64,000 nt of DNA, taken from Methylobacterium nonmethylotrophicum (lineage in GTDB: Bacteria > Pseudomonadota > Alphaproteobacteria > Rhizobiales > Beijerinckiaceae). Shown here in pieces: positions 7,859 to 17,157 of this stretch (position 1 is the stretch's first letter; each line of letters begins with the position of its first letter). The translations under genes were made by a program, and so were the position numbers. Below the pieces are notes generated by a model. The model did no database searches and was not told where the DNA came from. It was given only the letters and a program-made list of their open reading frames with translations. The stretch is taken from the NCBI RefSeq assembly GCF_004745635.1, contig NZ_SRLB01000001.1:434001-498000 (forward strand), read 5' to 3'.

Positions 7859-8836
7859 CTAGCGCCCCGCCGCGATGCGCGGATCGAGCCGCCCGTAGAC
7901 GAGATCGACCGCGAAGTTGACCGTGATGACGAGGAGCGCCGAGACGAACACGATGCCGAGCAGGGTGTTGAGGTCGCGCTGCACCACCGATTCGTAGGCC
8001 AGCCGCCCGAGGCCGGGCAACGCGAACACGCTCTCGACGACCACCGAGCCGCCGAGCATCGTGCCGGCCTGCAGCCCCACCAGCGTCACCATCGGCAGCA
8101 GCGCGTTGCGGAGCGCGTGGCGCACGATCACGCCGGTCTCGCCCAACCCCTTCGCGCGGGCGGTGCGGACGTAGTCGAGGCTCATCACCTCCAGCATCGA
8201 GGCGCGCATGATCCGGAGATACGTGGCGAGGAAGACCAGCGCCAGCGTCAGCGTCGGCAGCACGAGGTGGCGGGCGATGTCGAGGATGCGGATGAGGCCC
8301 GTGTAGCCGGCGCCGACCTCCTCGAAGCCGCCGGCCGGCAGCCAGCCGAGGCGGATCGCGAACAGCACGATCCCCATCAGGCCGAACCAGAACGAGGGCG
8401 TCGCGTAGAAGACGAGGCCCAGCGTCGAGATCAGCGTGTCGGGCCAGTGCCCGATCCGCCGCGCGGCGAGGATGCCGAGCAGCGTCCCGCCGAGGAAGGC
8501 GAGCGTGAGCGAGGCGCCCATCAGCAGCAGGGTCACGGGCAGCCGCTCGGCGATCACCGTGGCGACGGGCTTGCCGTAGATCGCCGACTGGCCGAGGTCG
8601 AGCTGCACCAGGCGCCACAGGTAGCGGGCGAGCTGGGCGGCGGCCGGCAGGTCGAGCCCGTAATAGCGGCGCAGCTCCTCCGCGGTCGCCGGGTCGCCGC
8701 CGCCCATCTGGGCCATCAGGGCGTCGACGGTGTCGCCGGGGGCGAGCTGGAGCAGCAGGAAGAGCCCCGCCAGGATGACGAGGAGCGTCGGCAGGCTGGC
8801 GGCGAGGCGGCGCAGCGCGAGGAGGAGGATGGTCAT
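7859..8836 (-). CDS. Peptide/nickel-class ABC permease, DppB-like
   Basis: 325 residues with the DppB layout: an N-terminal membrane helix (LAASLPTLLVILAGLFLLLQLAPGD), the conserved 'LAPGDTVDALM' and 'LRRYYGLDLP' segments, then five further helices. The EAA-like coupling loop is in DYVRTARAKGLGE.....HALRNALLP. The C-terminus VDLVYGRLDPRI is the usual end of this family. It is the first permease of the operon, 40 bp after the binding-protein gene. Confidence 0.92.
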   Translation of the reverse strand: MTILLLALRRLAASLPTLLVILAGLFLLLQLAPGDTVDALMAQMGGGDPATAEELRRYYGLDLPAAAQLARYLWRLVQLDLGQSAIYGKPVATVIAERLPVTLLLMGASLTLAFLGGTLLGILAARRIGHWPDTLISTLGLVFYATPSFWFGLMGIVLFAIRLGWLPAGGFEEVGAGYTGLIRILDIARHLVLPTLTLALVFLATYLRIMRASMLEVMSLDYVRTARAKGLGETGVIVRHALRNALLPMVTLVGLQAGTMLGGSVVVESVFALPGLGRLAYESVVQRDLNTLLGIVFVSALLVITVNFAVDLVYGRLDPRIAAGR

Positions 8837-8876
8837 GGGTGGGCCTCGGGCGCCGCGCCCTTCGTCAACGCGTGTC

Positions 8877-10499
8877 TCACCCCTCGATCCACGCGTCGTG
8901 CCAGTCGCCCGAGCCCCAGCGCGGGGTGTTGTGGTCGCCGTGCAGGCGCTTGCTCGTCGCCGACAGGAAGGTGCGCTCGGTCATCATCCAGACCGGGATC
9001 TCGTCGTTCACCGCCTTGACCCACTGGGCGTAGAGCGCCTTGCGCTTGCCCGGGTCGAGCTCGCTCGCCGCCTCGTCGGTCAGGCGGTCGACGAGGTCGG
9101 ATTGCCAGCCGTACTGGTTGGTCCAGGGCGCGCCCTTCGGCGAGCCGGAGCGGTACCACACCGTGGTCGAGACCGCGGGGTCGCCGCGATACTGGTGCCA
9201 GCCGGTGGCGAGGTCGAAGTTCCAGTCGCGGTAGACGGTGGAGAGGGCGCCCGCCGTGTCGAGGTTGACGATGTCGACCTTGATCCCGACCGCCTGGAGC
9301 GATTGCTGGATGAAGGTGGCGAGCAGGGGCACGTCCTCGCCGTTCATGATCGGCACGAGCTTGAGCGAGAAGCGGGTGCCGCCCGCCCCGCGCTTGAACC
9401 CGGCCTCGTCGAGGAGGGCGGCCGATTTCTTCGGGTCGAACGCGTAGGGCGGGGCGTTGTCCGGGTAGAAGGCGGTCGAGGAGGACGGGATCGGGCCGGT
9501 CGCCGGCTTGCCGAGGCCGTAGATGAAGTTCTCGATGAAGAACGGCACGTCGATGGCGTAGGCGATCGCCCGGCGCACCCGGACATCCGCCAGCTCCTTG
9601 CGGCGGGTGTTGAACTCGAGCGTGTTGTTGAAGGCGTTGGCCTCCAGCCCCTTGCTCGACACGGTGAAGCGCTTGTCCGACTTCAGCCGGTCGAGGTCGG
9701 CGAGCGCGAGCGCGTTATAGGTCGAGAGCTGGACCTGGCCGGTCTCGAGCGCGGCGGAGGCCGCCGCCTTGTCGGTGATGAAGCGCCAGACGATCCGGTC
9801 GAGATACGGAAAGCCCTCGCGCCAGTAGGCCGGGTTGCGCTCGGCGATGACGTGCTGGCCGCGCTCGTAAGCGACGAACTTGAACGGGCCGGTGCCGATC
9901 GGCGCGGTGTTGGCCGGGTTCTCGAGCACGTTGGTGCCCTCGAAGACGTGCCGGGGCGCGACGTAGCCGAGGTCGCAGAGCGCCCGCAGCAGCAGGTTGA
10001 GCGGCATCGGCCGGGAGTAGCGGAAGACCGCCGTGTGGGCATCGGGCGTGTCGACGGCCTCGAGGTAGAGCTGCAGCTGCGTGCCGTAGTTCAGGTACTT
10101 CTTCCACATCTCCATCGCGGTGTACTGCACGTCCGCGGAGGTGAAGGGCTTCCCGTCGTGCCAGGTCACGCCGGGCCGCAGGCGGAAGGTCACGGTCTTG
10201 CCGTCCGGCGACGCCTCCCAGGCGGTGGCGAGCACGCCCGCGGGCTTGCCGTCCTGGTCGAGGTCGACCAGCGGCTCGACGATCTTCGAGGTGATGACGT
10301 AGACGCCGGTCGAGGCGCGGATCGCCGGGTTGAGCACCCGCTGCTCGCCGTTGAGCTGCACCGTCAGCACGCCGCCGCGCCGCGGCGCCTGCGCAGTCTG
10401 CGCCAGGACGGCCCGCGTCAGCGCCGCCGGAGTCCAGGCCGCGGTGCCGAGCGCGAGGAGGCCGGCCCGCTTGAGGGCGTCGCGGCGGTCGATGATCAT
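8877..10499 (-). CDS. Periplasmic solute-binding protein, SBP_bac_5 (peptide-type)
   Basis: 540 residues. The N-terminus MIIDRRDALKRAGLLALGTAAW carries a twin arginine and a hydrophobic run, so export by Tat is likely. Family hallmarks are GGVLTVQLNGEQRVLNPA, the cluster-5 'FRLRPGVTWHDGKPFTSADV' block, 'IGTGPFKFVAYERGQ' and the 'RRAIAYAIDV' block. The C-terminus has W-rich text (WHQYRGDPAVSTTVWYRSG). It captures the solute for the ABC importer encoded immediately downstream. The class transports peptides, opines, sugars or nickel, and the ligand cannot be read from sequence. The start ATGATCATC is chosen because the signal begins there. Confidence 0.9.
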   Translation of the reverse strand: MIIDRRDALKRAGLLALGTAAWTPAALTRAVLAQTAQAPRRGGVLTVQLNGEQRVLNPAIRASTGVYVITSKIVEPLVDLDQDGKPAGVLATAWEASPDGKTVTFRLRPGVTWHDGKPFTSADVQYTAMEMWKKYLNYGTQLQLYLEAVDTPDAHTAVFRYSRPMPLNLLLRALCDLGYVAPRHVFEGTNVLENPANTAPIGTGPFKFVAYERGQHVIAERNPAYWREGFPYLDRIVWRFITDKAAASAALETGQVQLSTYNALALADLDRLKSDKRFTVSSKGLEANAFNNTLEFNTRRKELADVRVRRAIAYAIDVPFFIENFIYGLGKPATGPIPSSSTAFYPDNAPPYAFDPKKSAALLDEAGFKRGAGGTRFSLKLVPIMNGEDVPLLATFIQQSLQAVGIKVDIVNLDTAGALSTVYRDWNFDLATGWHQYRGDPAVSTTVWYRSGSPKGAPWTNQYGWQSDLVDRLTDEAASELDPGKRKALYAQWVKAVNDEIPVWMMTERTFLSATSKRLHGDHNTPRWGSGDWHDAWIEG

Positions 10500-10780
10500 C
10501 ACTCGGGTCCCCGTGGTCGTTCGGGCGCATCCTTGCTGCAACGCAGCGCCGACGCAATGGACGAAGCGCGGCATTGTCCGCTTCATCCGGAGATGGTCGG
10601 TCTCCCGCAAGTCCGCCCGGGGGAAAATTGTTATCGCTTGATCGTCCTGCGCGAGACGAGGGGCCGGCATCGACCCAGGCGGGCATCGCGCCGCGGGCGG
10701 AGCGCCTCGGGCGAGGAAACATCAGGCGCAACCTGGCGTTCTGGCCTCACGCCATACCCCCCGAGAGGAGCCAGACCCCG

Positions 10781-11236
10781 ATGATCCCGTCCCTCCGCGC
10801 CGCCGCCGCCGCCACCCTGCTCGCCGCTGCCCTGTCGGGCGGCGCGCGCGCCGCCAACGACCTGCCGCCGCCGAAGACCGATGCGATGCCGCCGGTCGAG
10901 GTGACGATCACGAGCGAGAACGGCGTGCCGCGCTGCGCGCCCGCCGAGCTGCGCCTGCCGGCCCAGAGCAACGTCGACCTGCACGTGACCAACCAGACGA
11001 GCACGCAGGTTTCCCTCACCGCGCCGCAGATCTTCCAGAACAAGAACGTGCTGCACCACGACGGCGACGTGGTCCACGTGGCGAGCAACGACGCCTACCT
11101 GGTCAAGCCGAACGGCAAGGGCGAGATCCGCCTGCGCACGATCGCGCCGGGCGAGTACACCTATGGCTGCACCGCCACCACGAAGCAGGACCAGCCCTTC
11201 ACCGGCAAGCTGACGCTGGTCGATCCGACGAAGTGA
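10781..11236 (+). CDS. Periplasmic cupredoxin-like protein
   Basis: 151 residues with a signal peptide (MIPSLRAAAAATLLAAALSGGARA). The mature part has beta-rich cupredoxin-like features: VEVTITSENGVPRCAPAELRLPAQSNVDLHVTNQT near the middle and a C-terminal 'IAPGEYTYGCTATTKQDQPFTGKLTLV', resembling the C-terminal copper loop of plastocyanin/EfeO-type domains. Only one of the usual ligand set (a Cys in YGC, with histidines at NVLHHDGDVVH) is obvious, so copper binding is plausible rather than shown. A GAGAGGAG ribosome site precedes the ATG. It is divergent from the ABC operon. Confidence 0.65.
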   Translation: MIPSLRAAAAATLLAAALSGGARAANDLPPPKTDAMPPVEVTITSENGVPRCAPAELRLPAQSNVDLHVTNQTSTQVSLTAPQIFQNKNVLHHDGDVVHVASNDAYLVKPNGKGEIRLRTIAPGEYTYGCTATTKQDQPFTGKLTLVDPTK

Positions 11237-11630
11237 TACGATTTCAGATTGATCTATTCACAGACGAGCAAGACGCGGGATCCCCTCCCCAGGCGATGCC
11301 GGGCAAGCCCGGGATCGCCTGGGGAGGGGGACTCGCTCGATCTTTATTCGAACGGATCAGGCGGAAATCGTCAGACGCATCGGGTCTCCGGGCGTCGTCT
11401 TCGCACGCAGCATCATCAGGCGGATCGCCGGCAGCCCCCGGCGGCGGCCCCGCCGGTCACGCACTCACCAGTCTATTGGCGGGGCCCGCACGGTCGCGGC
11501 GGTGTACGCCGCGCCGCCCGATGAGAAAGAATTTCAAGACAGGCTATTGGGGTCGATGCAGGTCCGAAAAGACCGGAACTCACCTGCGGAGCCGGCGTTG
11601 TTAGTCCCATAAGAACAGAGGAGATCACCC
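11237..11630. other. Intergenic region, no gene seen apart from one large hairpin
   Basis: Beyond the hairpin at 11281-11331 nothing recognisable lies here. No open frame has a ribosome site or family resemblance. Confidence 0.5.
11281..11331. repeat. Large palindromic hairpin, family-I intergenic repeat
   Basis: Left arm 11281-11297 (TCCCCTCCCCAGGCGAT) pairs with 11114-like right arm at 11114+200, that is 11314-11329, and an inner CCGGG/CCCGG stem closes on a CAAG loop, giving about 22 bp of stem with one mismatch. It lies 45 bp after the cupredoxin-like gene and may terminate it, although no T-run follows. The inner GATCCCGGGCTTGCCCGGGATC-type core recurs (inverted) at 19014-19036. Confidence 0.7.
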
Positions 11631-11876
11631 ATGCGGACTGTATTCGCTGCTGGTGCGGCTGCCGTCATCCTGGCCGGGTTGTCGATGTCGGCGAAGGCCG
11701 AGGAGACCACCGTGATCCATCGCGACCGGGCGCCCGGCATCGCGGTCGAGCATCGCGAGGGGATCGTCGAGCGTCGCGAGATCACCACCGGCAGCGTCGA
11801 TTGCGGCTCGAAGACCGTCCACAAGGAGGACGGGATGGGCAATTCGAAGACCGTGCACAAGGAAGGCTGCAACTGA
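11631..11876 (+). CDS. Small secreted protein with HKE-type repeat, function unknown
   Basis: 81 residues: signal peptide MRTVFAAGAAAVILAGLSMSAKA, then a short charged protein with VIHRDRAPGIAVEHREGIVERREITTGSVDC and two copies of a 'SKTVHKE' unit (residues about 61-67 and 71-77) flanked by two cysteines. It belongs to a recurrent type of small exported protein in Methylobacterium-like genomes, with no known role. An AGAGGAGATCACCC ribosome site precedes the ATG. Confidence 0.7.
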   Translation: MRTVFAAGAAAVILAGLSMSAKAEETTVIHRDRAPGIAVEHREGIVERREITTGSVDCGSKTVHKEDGMGNSKTVHKEGCN

Positions 11877-11960
11877 CGCGCGGCATTCCGGAGCGACGAC
11901 GATCGGCAGCGGGCCGCGCGGCGGCCCGCTGCCGATCGCGTTCGCGTCCCGCCCGCGGTT

Positions 11961-12158
11961 TCAGCGCAGGGCGACGATCTCGCTCTCGCGGACCGCACGT
12001 TCGCCCCGCACGGACTTGATGCGATAGGCGGCTTCCCCGCTGCGGTCCTCCGGCATCAGCCGCACGATCTCGAAGACGTCGACATCGCTCGCGAAGGCGT
12101 CGGACGATCCGGACCGGACCATCTGCACGCGCTGGTGCAGCTTGAACTTGTGCGACAT
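11961..12158 (-). CDS. Small conserved-type hypothetical protein
   Basis: 65 residues beginning MSHKFKLHQRVQMVR, then a mixed beta segment VDVFEIVRLMPEDRSGEAAYRIKSVRGERAVRESEIV. This layout (a short hydrophobic-charged strand set beginning 'F..G..V') resembles small cytosolic SH3-like proteins found singly in Hyphomicrobiales. An AGAGGATCGTTCC ribosome site precedes it. Function unknown. Confidence 0.6.
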   Translation of the reverse strand: MSHKFKLHQRVQMVRSGSSDAFASDVDVFEIVRLMPEDRSGEAAYRIKSVRGERAVRESEIVALR

Positions 12159-12194
12159 GGAACGATCCTCTCGGGACTCTGGACCTGCGTCCGG

Positions 12195-12578
12195 TCAGCC
12201 GCGCCGGCGCGCCTTGCGGGCTGCGTAGCGGGCATCCCGCGCCGCCTTCTGGTCGGCCTGTCGCGCCTCGGCGGCCAGCGCCGCCTCGGCGGCGCGTCGG
12301 GTTTCCTCGGCCGCCGCGAGGTCGCGCTGGCGGGCCTCCTCGGCCTTCGCCTCGGCCTCCTGGGCGAGCCGTGCGGCGTCCTGGAGGGCCCTTTCGGCCG
12401 CGCGTTCGGCCAGGCGGGCGGTCCGCGCCATGGCGACCGCCTGCCGCTCGGCGCGCCGTGCCGCCAGGGCCGGGTCGTCCGCGGCGCGCCGCACCTGGAA
12501 CCGGCCCAGCATGGCCTGCCGGGCCGCAGCGGCCGTGCCCAGCCGGTCGCCGAGCGGTGCTTCCTTGAATTGGCCCAT
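12195..12578 (-). CDS. DUF6481-like coiled-coil protein
   Basis: 127 residues, almost entirely one Ala/Arg/Glu-rich helix. The start MGQFKEAPLGDRLGTAAAARQAMLGRFQVRRAADDPA matches the DUF6481 pattern (FK...F.DRL..A..AK.A.L..F), and the remainder (AERQAVAMARTARLAERAAERALQDAARLAQEAEAKAEEARQRD) is continuous coiled coil. The role is unknown. The gene starts 3 bp after the upstream small ORF on the same strand, and both lie downstream of cspA. Confidence 0.65.
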   Translation of the reverse strand: MGQFKEAPLGDRLGTAAAARQAMLGRFQVRRAADDPALAARRAERQAVAMARTARLAERAAERALQDAARLAQEAEAKAEEARQRDLAAAEETRRAAEAALAAEARQADQKAARDARYAARKARRRG

Positions 12579-12581
12579 CGC

Positions 12582-12803
12582 TCAGACCCGGCTCAGGGCG
12601 AGGGAGCGGATCGGGCGTGCGAACCGGTCGGCGAGGTGCCAGCGCAGTTCCCGGACCGAGTGATACCGGTACGTCCGGTCGATGAGGTGGCTGACCTCGC
12701 GCTGCTGGTCGTCGACCTGCTGCCAGATCTGCTGCACCTGGAACGTAGCGGGTTCGATCGCTGCGTCGGGGAACGTGGAATGCGAACGGAAGGTAAAATT
12801 CAC
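12582..12803 (-). CDS. Small hypothetical protein, start uncertain
   Basis: An open frame reads back to an ATG at 12875, but that ATG lies inside an 11-bp-stem hairpin (12853-12876), so an internal start such as the GTG at 12803 (73 residues) is proposed. The protein contains ATFQVQQIWQQVDDQQREVSHLIDRTYRYHSVRELRWHLADRF, a helical text that looks like real protein rather than a shadow frame. It is nearly contiguous with the DUF6481-like gene. No family recognised. Confidence 0.45.
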   Translation of the reverse strand: MNFTFRSHSTFPDAAIEPATFQVQQIWQQVDDQQREVSHLIDRTYRYHSVRELRWHLADRFARPIRSLALSRV

Positions 12804-12852
12804 CCAGAATAATCCGTTGGAGATCGGGCCTGCGCTCCGGCGCAGGACGGGA

Positions 12853-12876
12853 GATGCGGATCGGTCGATCCGCATC
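12853..12876 (-). terminator. Hairpin downstream of cspA
   Basis: An 11-bp perfect stem GATGCGGATCG / CGATCCGCATC with a 2-nt loop, starting 14 bp past the cspA stop codon. There is no T-run, so it is a hairpin that may protect or end the cspA transcript rather than a classical terminator. Confidence 0.5.
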
Positions 12877-12890
12877 CCATCGTGGCGCGC

Positions 12891-13100
12891 TTACGCGGCG
12901 CGCAGGTTGCCGGCGGATTGCTTGCCGCTGCGGCGGTCGGTTTCCATCTCGTAGGAGATCTTCTGCCCCTCGGACAGGGTCTGCATGCCCGACCGCTCGA
13001 CGGCGGAGATGTGCACGAAGACGTCCTTGCCGCCGTCATCCGGCTGGATGAAGCCGAAGCCCTTCTGCACGTTGAACCACTTCACGGTGCCGATGTTCAT
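12891..13100 (-). CDS. cspA: Cold-shock protein CspA family
   Basis: 69 residues forming a single OB-fold cold-shock domain. RNP1 is visible as KGFGFI (residues 13-18) and RNP2 as VFVHI (27-31), after GTVKWFNVQ. It binds single-stranded RNA/DNA as a transcription antiterminator or RNA chaperone. An in-frame ATG 4 codons upstream (13112) is possible, but [10 protein letters not shown] is the usual start. The upstream 13101-13340 region is AT-richer than its surroundings, as expected for a leader of this family. Confidence 0.95.
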   Translation of the reverse strand: MNIGTVKWFNVQKGFGFIQPDDGGKDVFVHISAVERSGMQTLSEGQKISYEMETDRRSGKQSAGNLRAA

Positions 13101-13546
13101 TGTCGTATCCATAGTCTGCAAGCGTATCCAGGAGCACGGCACGCGATCGACGGTGCCGAGTCTCGTCTCAATCGACAGGTTTGGAGAGAGTGGCAGAGCG
13201 GGCGCCGGCGTGAACGCGGCGAGCGGCTCGGTGGTCAGGCCAAAAATCGATCCCTGATCAATAATTCAAATTCCGATAAATCGCAAGCGAAGCGGTAAAA
13301 ATTATTTATTTTGACCGTTCGCGACGACGAAAAAATCGGCGGAATAACTGATTGTCCGTGATCGACATCAAGCCGCTGTGCGGGGTAACGCGCTGCCTGA
13401 GATCGAGGATTCCGCGATCCGTGGGTGCGGCCGGTCGCGCGCCCCGGGGAGAGCCGGCCGGCGGGGATTGGAGCGCAAGAACCGGGTTTCGGCCGCCCAT
13501 GGAAATCCTTCACGGTCCCGCTCGACCTTCCGCCGGACCGAATTCC
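13101..13546. other. Intergenic region with AT-rich stretch, cspA leader side
   Basis: No gene is supported. Bases about 13248-13345 are clearly AT-rich compared with the neighbourhood and probably hold the cspA promoter (read leftwards) and its 5' leader. No promoter could be fixed with confidence. Confidence 0.4.
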
Positions 13547-14863
13547 ATGCTCCCCATCCGCATGCCCCGCACCCCCTTGCCCCGCACCCCCATGCCCCGC
13601 GCCTTCACGCGCCTCGCCGCCGCCAACCTCGCGGCGCAATCCGCCGAGCAGATCGCGCTCGCGGCGATCCCGATCGTCGCCGTGCTCGGCCTCGGGGTAG
13701 GGGAGGGCGAGGCCGGGCTGCTCCAGACGGCGCTCACCCTGCCGTTCCTGGTCGCGGCGATCCCGGCGGGGCTCCTCGCCGACCGGCTGCCGCGCCGGGG
13801 CCTGATGGCCACGGCCGAGCTGGTGCGGGCCGCGGCCCTGGCGGTGATCCTTCTCCTGGCCGCGACCGGCCAGGCCAGCTGGCCGCTTCTCGCCGGCCTC
13901 GGCTTCCTGTCGGCCTGCGGCACGGTGGTGTTCAGCGTCGCCGGCCCGGCCCTGGTGCCGGCGCTCGTCCCGCCCGCCGGCCTCGGCGCCGCCAATGCCC
14001 GCATCGAGCTTGCCCGCACGGTCGCCTTCGCGGGCGGGCCGGCCCTCGGCGGCGCCCTCGTCGGCTGGACCGGGGCGGCGCCCGCCTTCGGGGTGGCGGT
14101 GGCGCTCTCCCTCGCGGCCGCCCTGGCGCTCGCGGGGCTCGCCGAGCCGGCGCGCCCGGCGGCGCCCCGCCGCCATCCGGCGCGCGAGATCCGCGAGGGC
14201 GCCGCCTTCGCGTTCCGGCATCCGCTGCTGCGGCCGGTGCTGGCAACCCAGATCGTGTTCAACACCGCGTTCTTCCTGCTGCTCGCGGTGTTCGTGCCCT
14301 ACGCCGCCCGCCACCTGCACAGCGACGCCGCCGGCATCGGGGTGATCCTGGGCCTCTACGGGTTCGGCATGATGGTGGGCGCGCTCCTCGCCCCGGCGAT
14401 CCTGCGCCGCCTGCGCTTCGGCACCGTGGTGGGCATCGGGCCGCTCGCGGGCTTCGCCGCCTCCGCCACGGTGGCGCTGACGATCCTGGTGCCGAGCCCG
14501 GCGCTGGCGGGGCTCGGCCTGTTCCTGCTCGGCGCCGGCCCGATCCTGTGGGTGATCAGCACCACGACCCTGCGCCAGGCGGTGACGCCGGCGGACCTCC
14601 TCGGCCGCGTCTCGGGCCTCAGTGTGATGACGCAGGGCGCCCGGCCGCTCGGCGCGGCGCTGGCGGCGCTGGTGGGCGGGCTCGCCGGCGCCGAGGCCTG
14701 CCTCGTCCTGGCGGTCCTGGCCTTCGGGCTCCAGGCGCTGATGATCTGGACCTCGCCGGCGGTGCGCCTCGCCGCGCTTCCGGCCGGCCCGCCTCAGCCG
14801 TCGCCGGCGTCGCCCTCGTCCCTGAGCCCGTCCAGCAGGTCGAGGCAGCCCTGCAGGATGTAG
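13547..14863 (+). CDS. MFS transporter (12-helix, enterobactin-exporter-like)
   Basis: About 438 residues with alternating hydrophobic helices. The motif-A-like loop is visible as [13 protein letters not shown] after helix 2, and the second half repeats it weakly ([11 protein letters not shown]). The overall look is an EntS/MFS_3 type exporter of small molecules. Start choice is open: ATGs at 13547, 13562 and 13592 are all in frame, the latter two within a 15-bp tandem repeat encoding [13 protein letters not shown]. The C-terminal Ser/Pro tail overlaps the convergent ruvX gene by 70 bp. Confidence 0.85.
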   Translation: MLPIRMPRTPLPRTPMPRAFTRLAAANLAAQSAEQIALAAIPIVAVLGLGVGEGEAGLLQTALTLPFLVAAIPAGLLADRLPRRGLMATAELVRAAALAVILLLAATGQASWPLLAGLGFLSACGTVVFSVAGPALVPALVPPAGLGAANARIELARTVAFAGGPALGGALVGWTGAAPAFGVAVALSLAAALALAGLAEPARPAAPRRHPAREIREGAAFAFRHPLLRPVLATQIVFNTAFFLLLAVFVPYAARHLHSDAAGIGVILGLYGFGMMVGALLAPAILRRLRFGTVVGIGPLAGFAASATVALTILVPSPALAGLGLFLLGAGPILWVISTTTLRQAVTPADLLGRVSGLSVMTQGARPLGAALAALVGGLAGAEACLVLAVLAFGLQALMIWTSPAVRLAALPAGPPQPSPASPSSLSPSSRSRQPCRM

Positions 14864-15285
14864 GCGGCGGCGAGCTTGTCGACGAGTTCGCCCCGGCGCG
14901 CCCGGGAGGCGTCGGCCTCGAGCAGGGTGCGGGTGACGGCCGCGGTGGAGAGCCGCTCGTCCCAGAACAGCACCGGCAGGGGCAGGATGGGCTTCAGGTT
15001 GCGCACGAAGGCCCGGGTCGACTGCACCCGCGGGCCCTCGCTGCCATCCATGTTGAGCGGCAGCCCGACCACCAGCCCGCCGACGCCGTGCCGGGTCGCG
15101 ATGGCGGCGAGCGCCGCGGCGTCCGGCGTGAACTTCACCCGCCGGATCGTCTCGAGCGGCGAGGCGATCCGGCGCTGCACGTCCGAGAGGGCGAGCCCGA
15201 TGGTCTTGGTGCCGAGGTCGAGCCCGAGCAGGCGGGCGCCGCCGCGCGACTCGGCCGCGAAGGCTTCGATCGCCTCCCGGTTCAC
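14794..15285 (-). CDS. ruvX: YqgF/RuvX family pre-16S rRNA nuclease
   Basis: 163 residues with the RNase-H-like fold: [17 protein letters not shown] carries the first acidic residue (D22 in GLDLGT), [15 protein letters not shown] is the family block, [12 protein letters not shown] holds a second acidic pair, and the C-terminal [12 protein letters not shown] holds the last. It trims the 5' end of 16S rRNA and was earlier named a Holliday-junction resolvase. It is divergent from the UPF0173 gene. The tail overlap with the MFS gene is convergent. Confidence 0.93.
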   Translation of the reverse strand: MNREAIEAFAAESRGGARLLGLDLGTKTIGLALSDVQRRIASPLETIRRVKFTPDAAALAAIATRHGVGGLVVGLPLNMDGSEGPRVQSTRAFVRNLKPILPLPVLFWDERLSTAAVTRTLLEADASRARRGELVDKLAAAYILQGCLDLLDGLRDEGDAGDG

Positions 15286-15389
15286 GGCCGGCCTCCGCGC
15301 CTTAAGTACGCGGCACCGGCCCCGCCCTGCCGCAAGGTCCGGGCGGCGGACCGCCGGCCCTCACGCGTTTCTCGCCCGGAGATCGTCCG

Positions 15390-16091
15390 ATGCGCATCAC
15401 CTGGTTCGGCCATTCCGCCTTCCGTCTCGATTTCGGCTCCGCTCACGTGTTGATCGATCCGTTCTTCAGCGGCAACCCGGCCTTCGCGGGCGACCGCACG
15501 GCCGCGACCGAGGGCGCGACCCACATCCTGATCACCCACGGCCACGGCGACCATGTCGGCGACACGGTCGAGATCGCCGCCGAGACCGGCGCCAAGGTCG
15601 TCACCAACTACGACCTGTGCATGTGGCTGGCCTCGAAGGGCGTGACGCAATTCGAGCCGATGAACACCGGCGGCACCGTCGATGTCGGCGGCTTCCGGGT
15701 CAGCCTGGTGCGGGCCGACCACTCGGCCGGCATGAGCGAGGCCGGGGTCACGGTGCCGCTCGGGCTGCCGAACGGCGTCATCGTACGCGCCGACGGCGAG
15801 CCGACGGTCTACCACATGGGGGACACCGACATCTTCGGCGACATGGCGCTGATCCAGGAGATCTACCGCCCGGACGTGCTGATGGTGCCGGTGGGCGACC
15901 GCTTCACCATGGGGGCGGAGACCGCCGCGCTCGCGGTGACGCGCTACTTCCAGCCCAAGGCCGTCATCCCCTGCCACTACGGCTCCTTCCCGATCATCGA
16001 CCCGAGCGCCGACCGCTTCGTCGCCGCCCTCGACGGCAGCGGCGTGCAGGTGATCGTGCCGCACAAGGGGACCGCCGTCACCGTGCAGTAG
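15390..16091 (+). CDS. UPF0173 metal-dependent hydrolase (metallo-beta-lactamase fold)
   Basis: 233 residues. The start [30 protein letters not shown] and the zinc motif [10 protein letters not shown] (HxHxDH, residues about 50-56) define the UPF0173 branch. A further ligand set is in [15 protein letters not shown] and IPCHYGSFP. The length equals the family norm. The physiological substrate of UPF0173 proteins is not established. A GGAG ribosome site precedes the ATG. Confidence 0.9.
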   Translation: MRITWFGHSAFRLDFGSAHVLIDPFFSGNPAFAGDRTAATEGATHILITHGHGDHVGDTVEIAAETGAKVVTNYDLCMWLASKGVTQFEPMNTGGTVDVGGFRVSLVRADHSAGMSEAGVTVPLGLPNGVIVRADGEPTVYHMGDTDIFGDMALIQEIYRPDVLMVPVGDRFTMGAETAALAVTRYFQPKAVIPCHYGSFPIIDPSADRFVAALDGSGVQVIVPHKGTAVTVQ

Positions 16092-16224
16092 CGCCGGGCG
16101 CCGCCTCCCGGCGGGGCGGGCGATCGCGGCGGGACGGTTAGGGTTAACGAAAGGTTGACGTGGCGGGGCGCAGCCGGGACGGTTACCAAATCGTTACCCT
16201 GCCGTTCCGCTTCCCGAGGTCGCC

Positions 16225-16692
16225 GTGGCTGCCGTCATCCTTCCCTTCGCGCTCGCGACCGGCCGGCAGGTGCGGGGCGCCGCCCCGGAGGCGGGCCCGC
16301 GGCCGCAGGGCTGGATGACCCTGGACCTCGACGGCGCCCTGAGCCCGCTGCGGGGGCGGCTGCCCGCCGCCGCCGGGCGCTTCCCATGGGGTTCGGCCGA
16401 GATCCCGGCCCTCCGCCGGCAGGTGCCGGCGGAGGCGTTCCTGGCCATCGGCCGCCGGCTTCGCCGGCCCGCCAACGTGCCGCTCGCGCCCCGGGTGGCG
16501 GAGGAGCCGCCCGCCGCACCGCGGCGGATGCCGCGCAAGCACAAGCTGATGCTGATGACCGCCGCCCTCGTGCTCTACACCGGCGGCATGGAGGCGCGCC
16601 GGCATTGGAAGCCGCGGGCGGTGCTGATCGAGGTGCCGCATGCCACGAGCCACGCCATCGCCCGGCTGACCGCCGGAAGGCCGGCGGCCTGA
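16225..16692 (+). CDS. Hypothetical protein with one membrane segment
   Basis: 155 residues from a GTG start with GAGG 5 nt upstream. The N-terminal two thirds is Pro/Arg/Ala-rich without clear motifs (FPWGSAEIPALRRQVPAEAFLAIGRRLRRPA); then MPRKHKLMLMTAALVLYTGG gives one weak hydrophobic stretch near residues 100-120. No family recognised. The frame avoids stops and the codon pattern fits, but coding status is only moderately sure. Confidence 0.45.
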   Translation: MAAVILPFALATGRQVRGAAPEAGPRPQGWMTLDLDGALSPLRGRLPAAAGRFPWGSAEIPALRRQVPAEAFLAIGRRLRRPANVPLAPRVAEEPPAAPRRMPRKHKLMLMTAALVLYTGGMEARRHWKPRAVLIEVPHATSHAIARLTAGRPAA

Positions 16693-16805
16693 CGGCGGCG
16701 CCCGTTGCGGCAGCGCGAAAGCCGGTGCTATAGCGCCCCGCAGCCGTGACCCGGCCGCCGGAAGCCTTGAGCCCGGCTCTTCGCCTTGCCCCGAACGGAG
16801 TGCCC

Positions 16806-17093
16806 ATGTCGGTCGACGCCAAGACGGTCCGGCGCATCGCGCACCTGGCGCGGATCGCGGTCACCGACGAGGAGGTGGCGCCGCTCCAGGACGAGCTCAA
16901 CGCCATCCTGGCCTTCGTCGAGCAGCTCGGCACTGTCGACGTCTTGGGCGTCGAGCCGATGACCTCGGTGACCCCGATGGCGATGAAGAGCCGCGAGGAC
17001 GTGATCACCGATGGCGGCCACGCCCGCGAGATCGTGTTCAACGCCCCGTTGACCGAGGACAACTATTTCCTGGTGCCGAAGGTCGTCGAGTAG
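16806..17093 (+). CDS. gatC: Asp/Glu-tRNA amidotransferase subunit C
   Basis: 95 residues, the usual GatC length. It begins [23 protein letters not shown] with the conserved [10 protein letters not shown] helix, followed by [15 protein letters not shown], '[10 protein letters not shown]' and the C-terminal [21 protein letters not shown] that wraps between GatA and GatB. It stabilises the GatCAB complex that amidates Glu-tRNA(Gln) and Asp-tRNA(Asn). gatA starts 64 bp downstream in the same direction. Confidence 0.96.
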   Translation: MSVDAKTVRRIAHLARIAVTDEEVAPLQDELNAILAFVEQLGTVDVLGVEPMTSVTPMAMKSREDVITDGGHAREIVFNAPLTEDNYFLVPKVVE

Positions 17094-17157
17094 CCTCGAC
17101 CGGATTCCCGCGACAGCACCGATGGGGCCGGCAGGCCCGCGACAGGACGAAACGATC

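Noticed and set aside
8730..10784. Long plus-strand open frame opposite the solute-binding-protein gene
   Set aside because: The minus strand encodes a full SBP_bac_5 protein with signal peptide; the plus-strand text is repetitive and has no motif.
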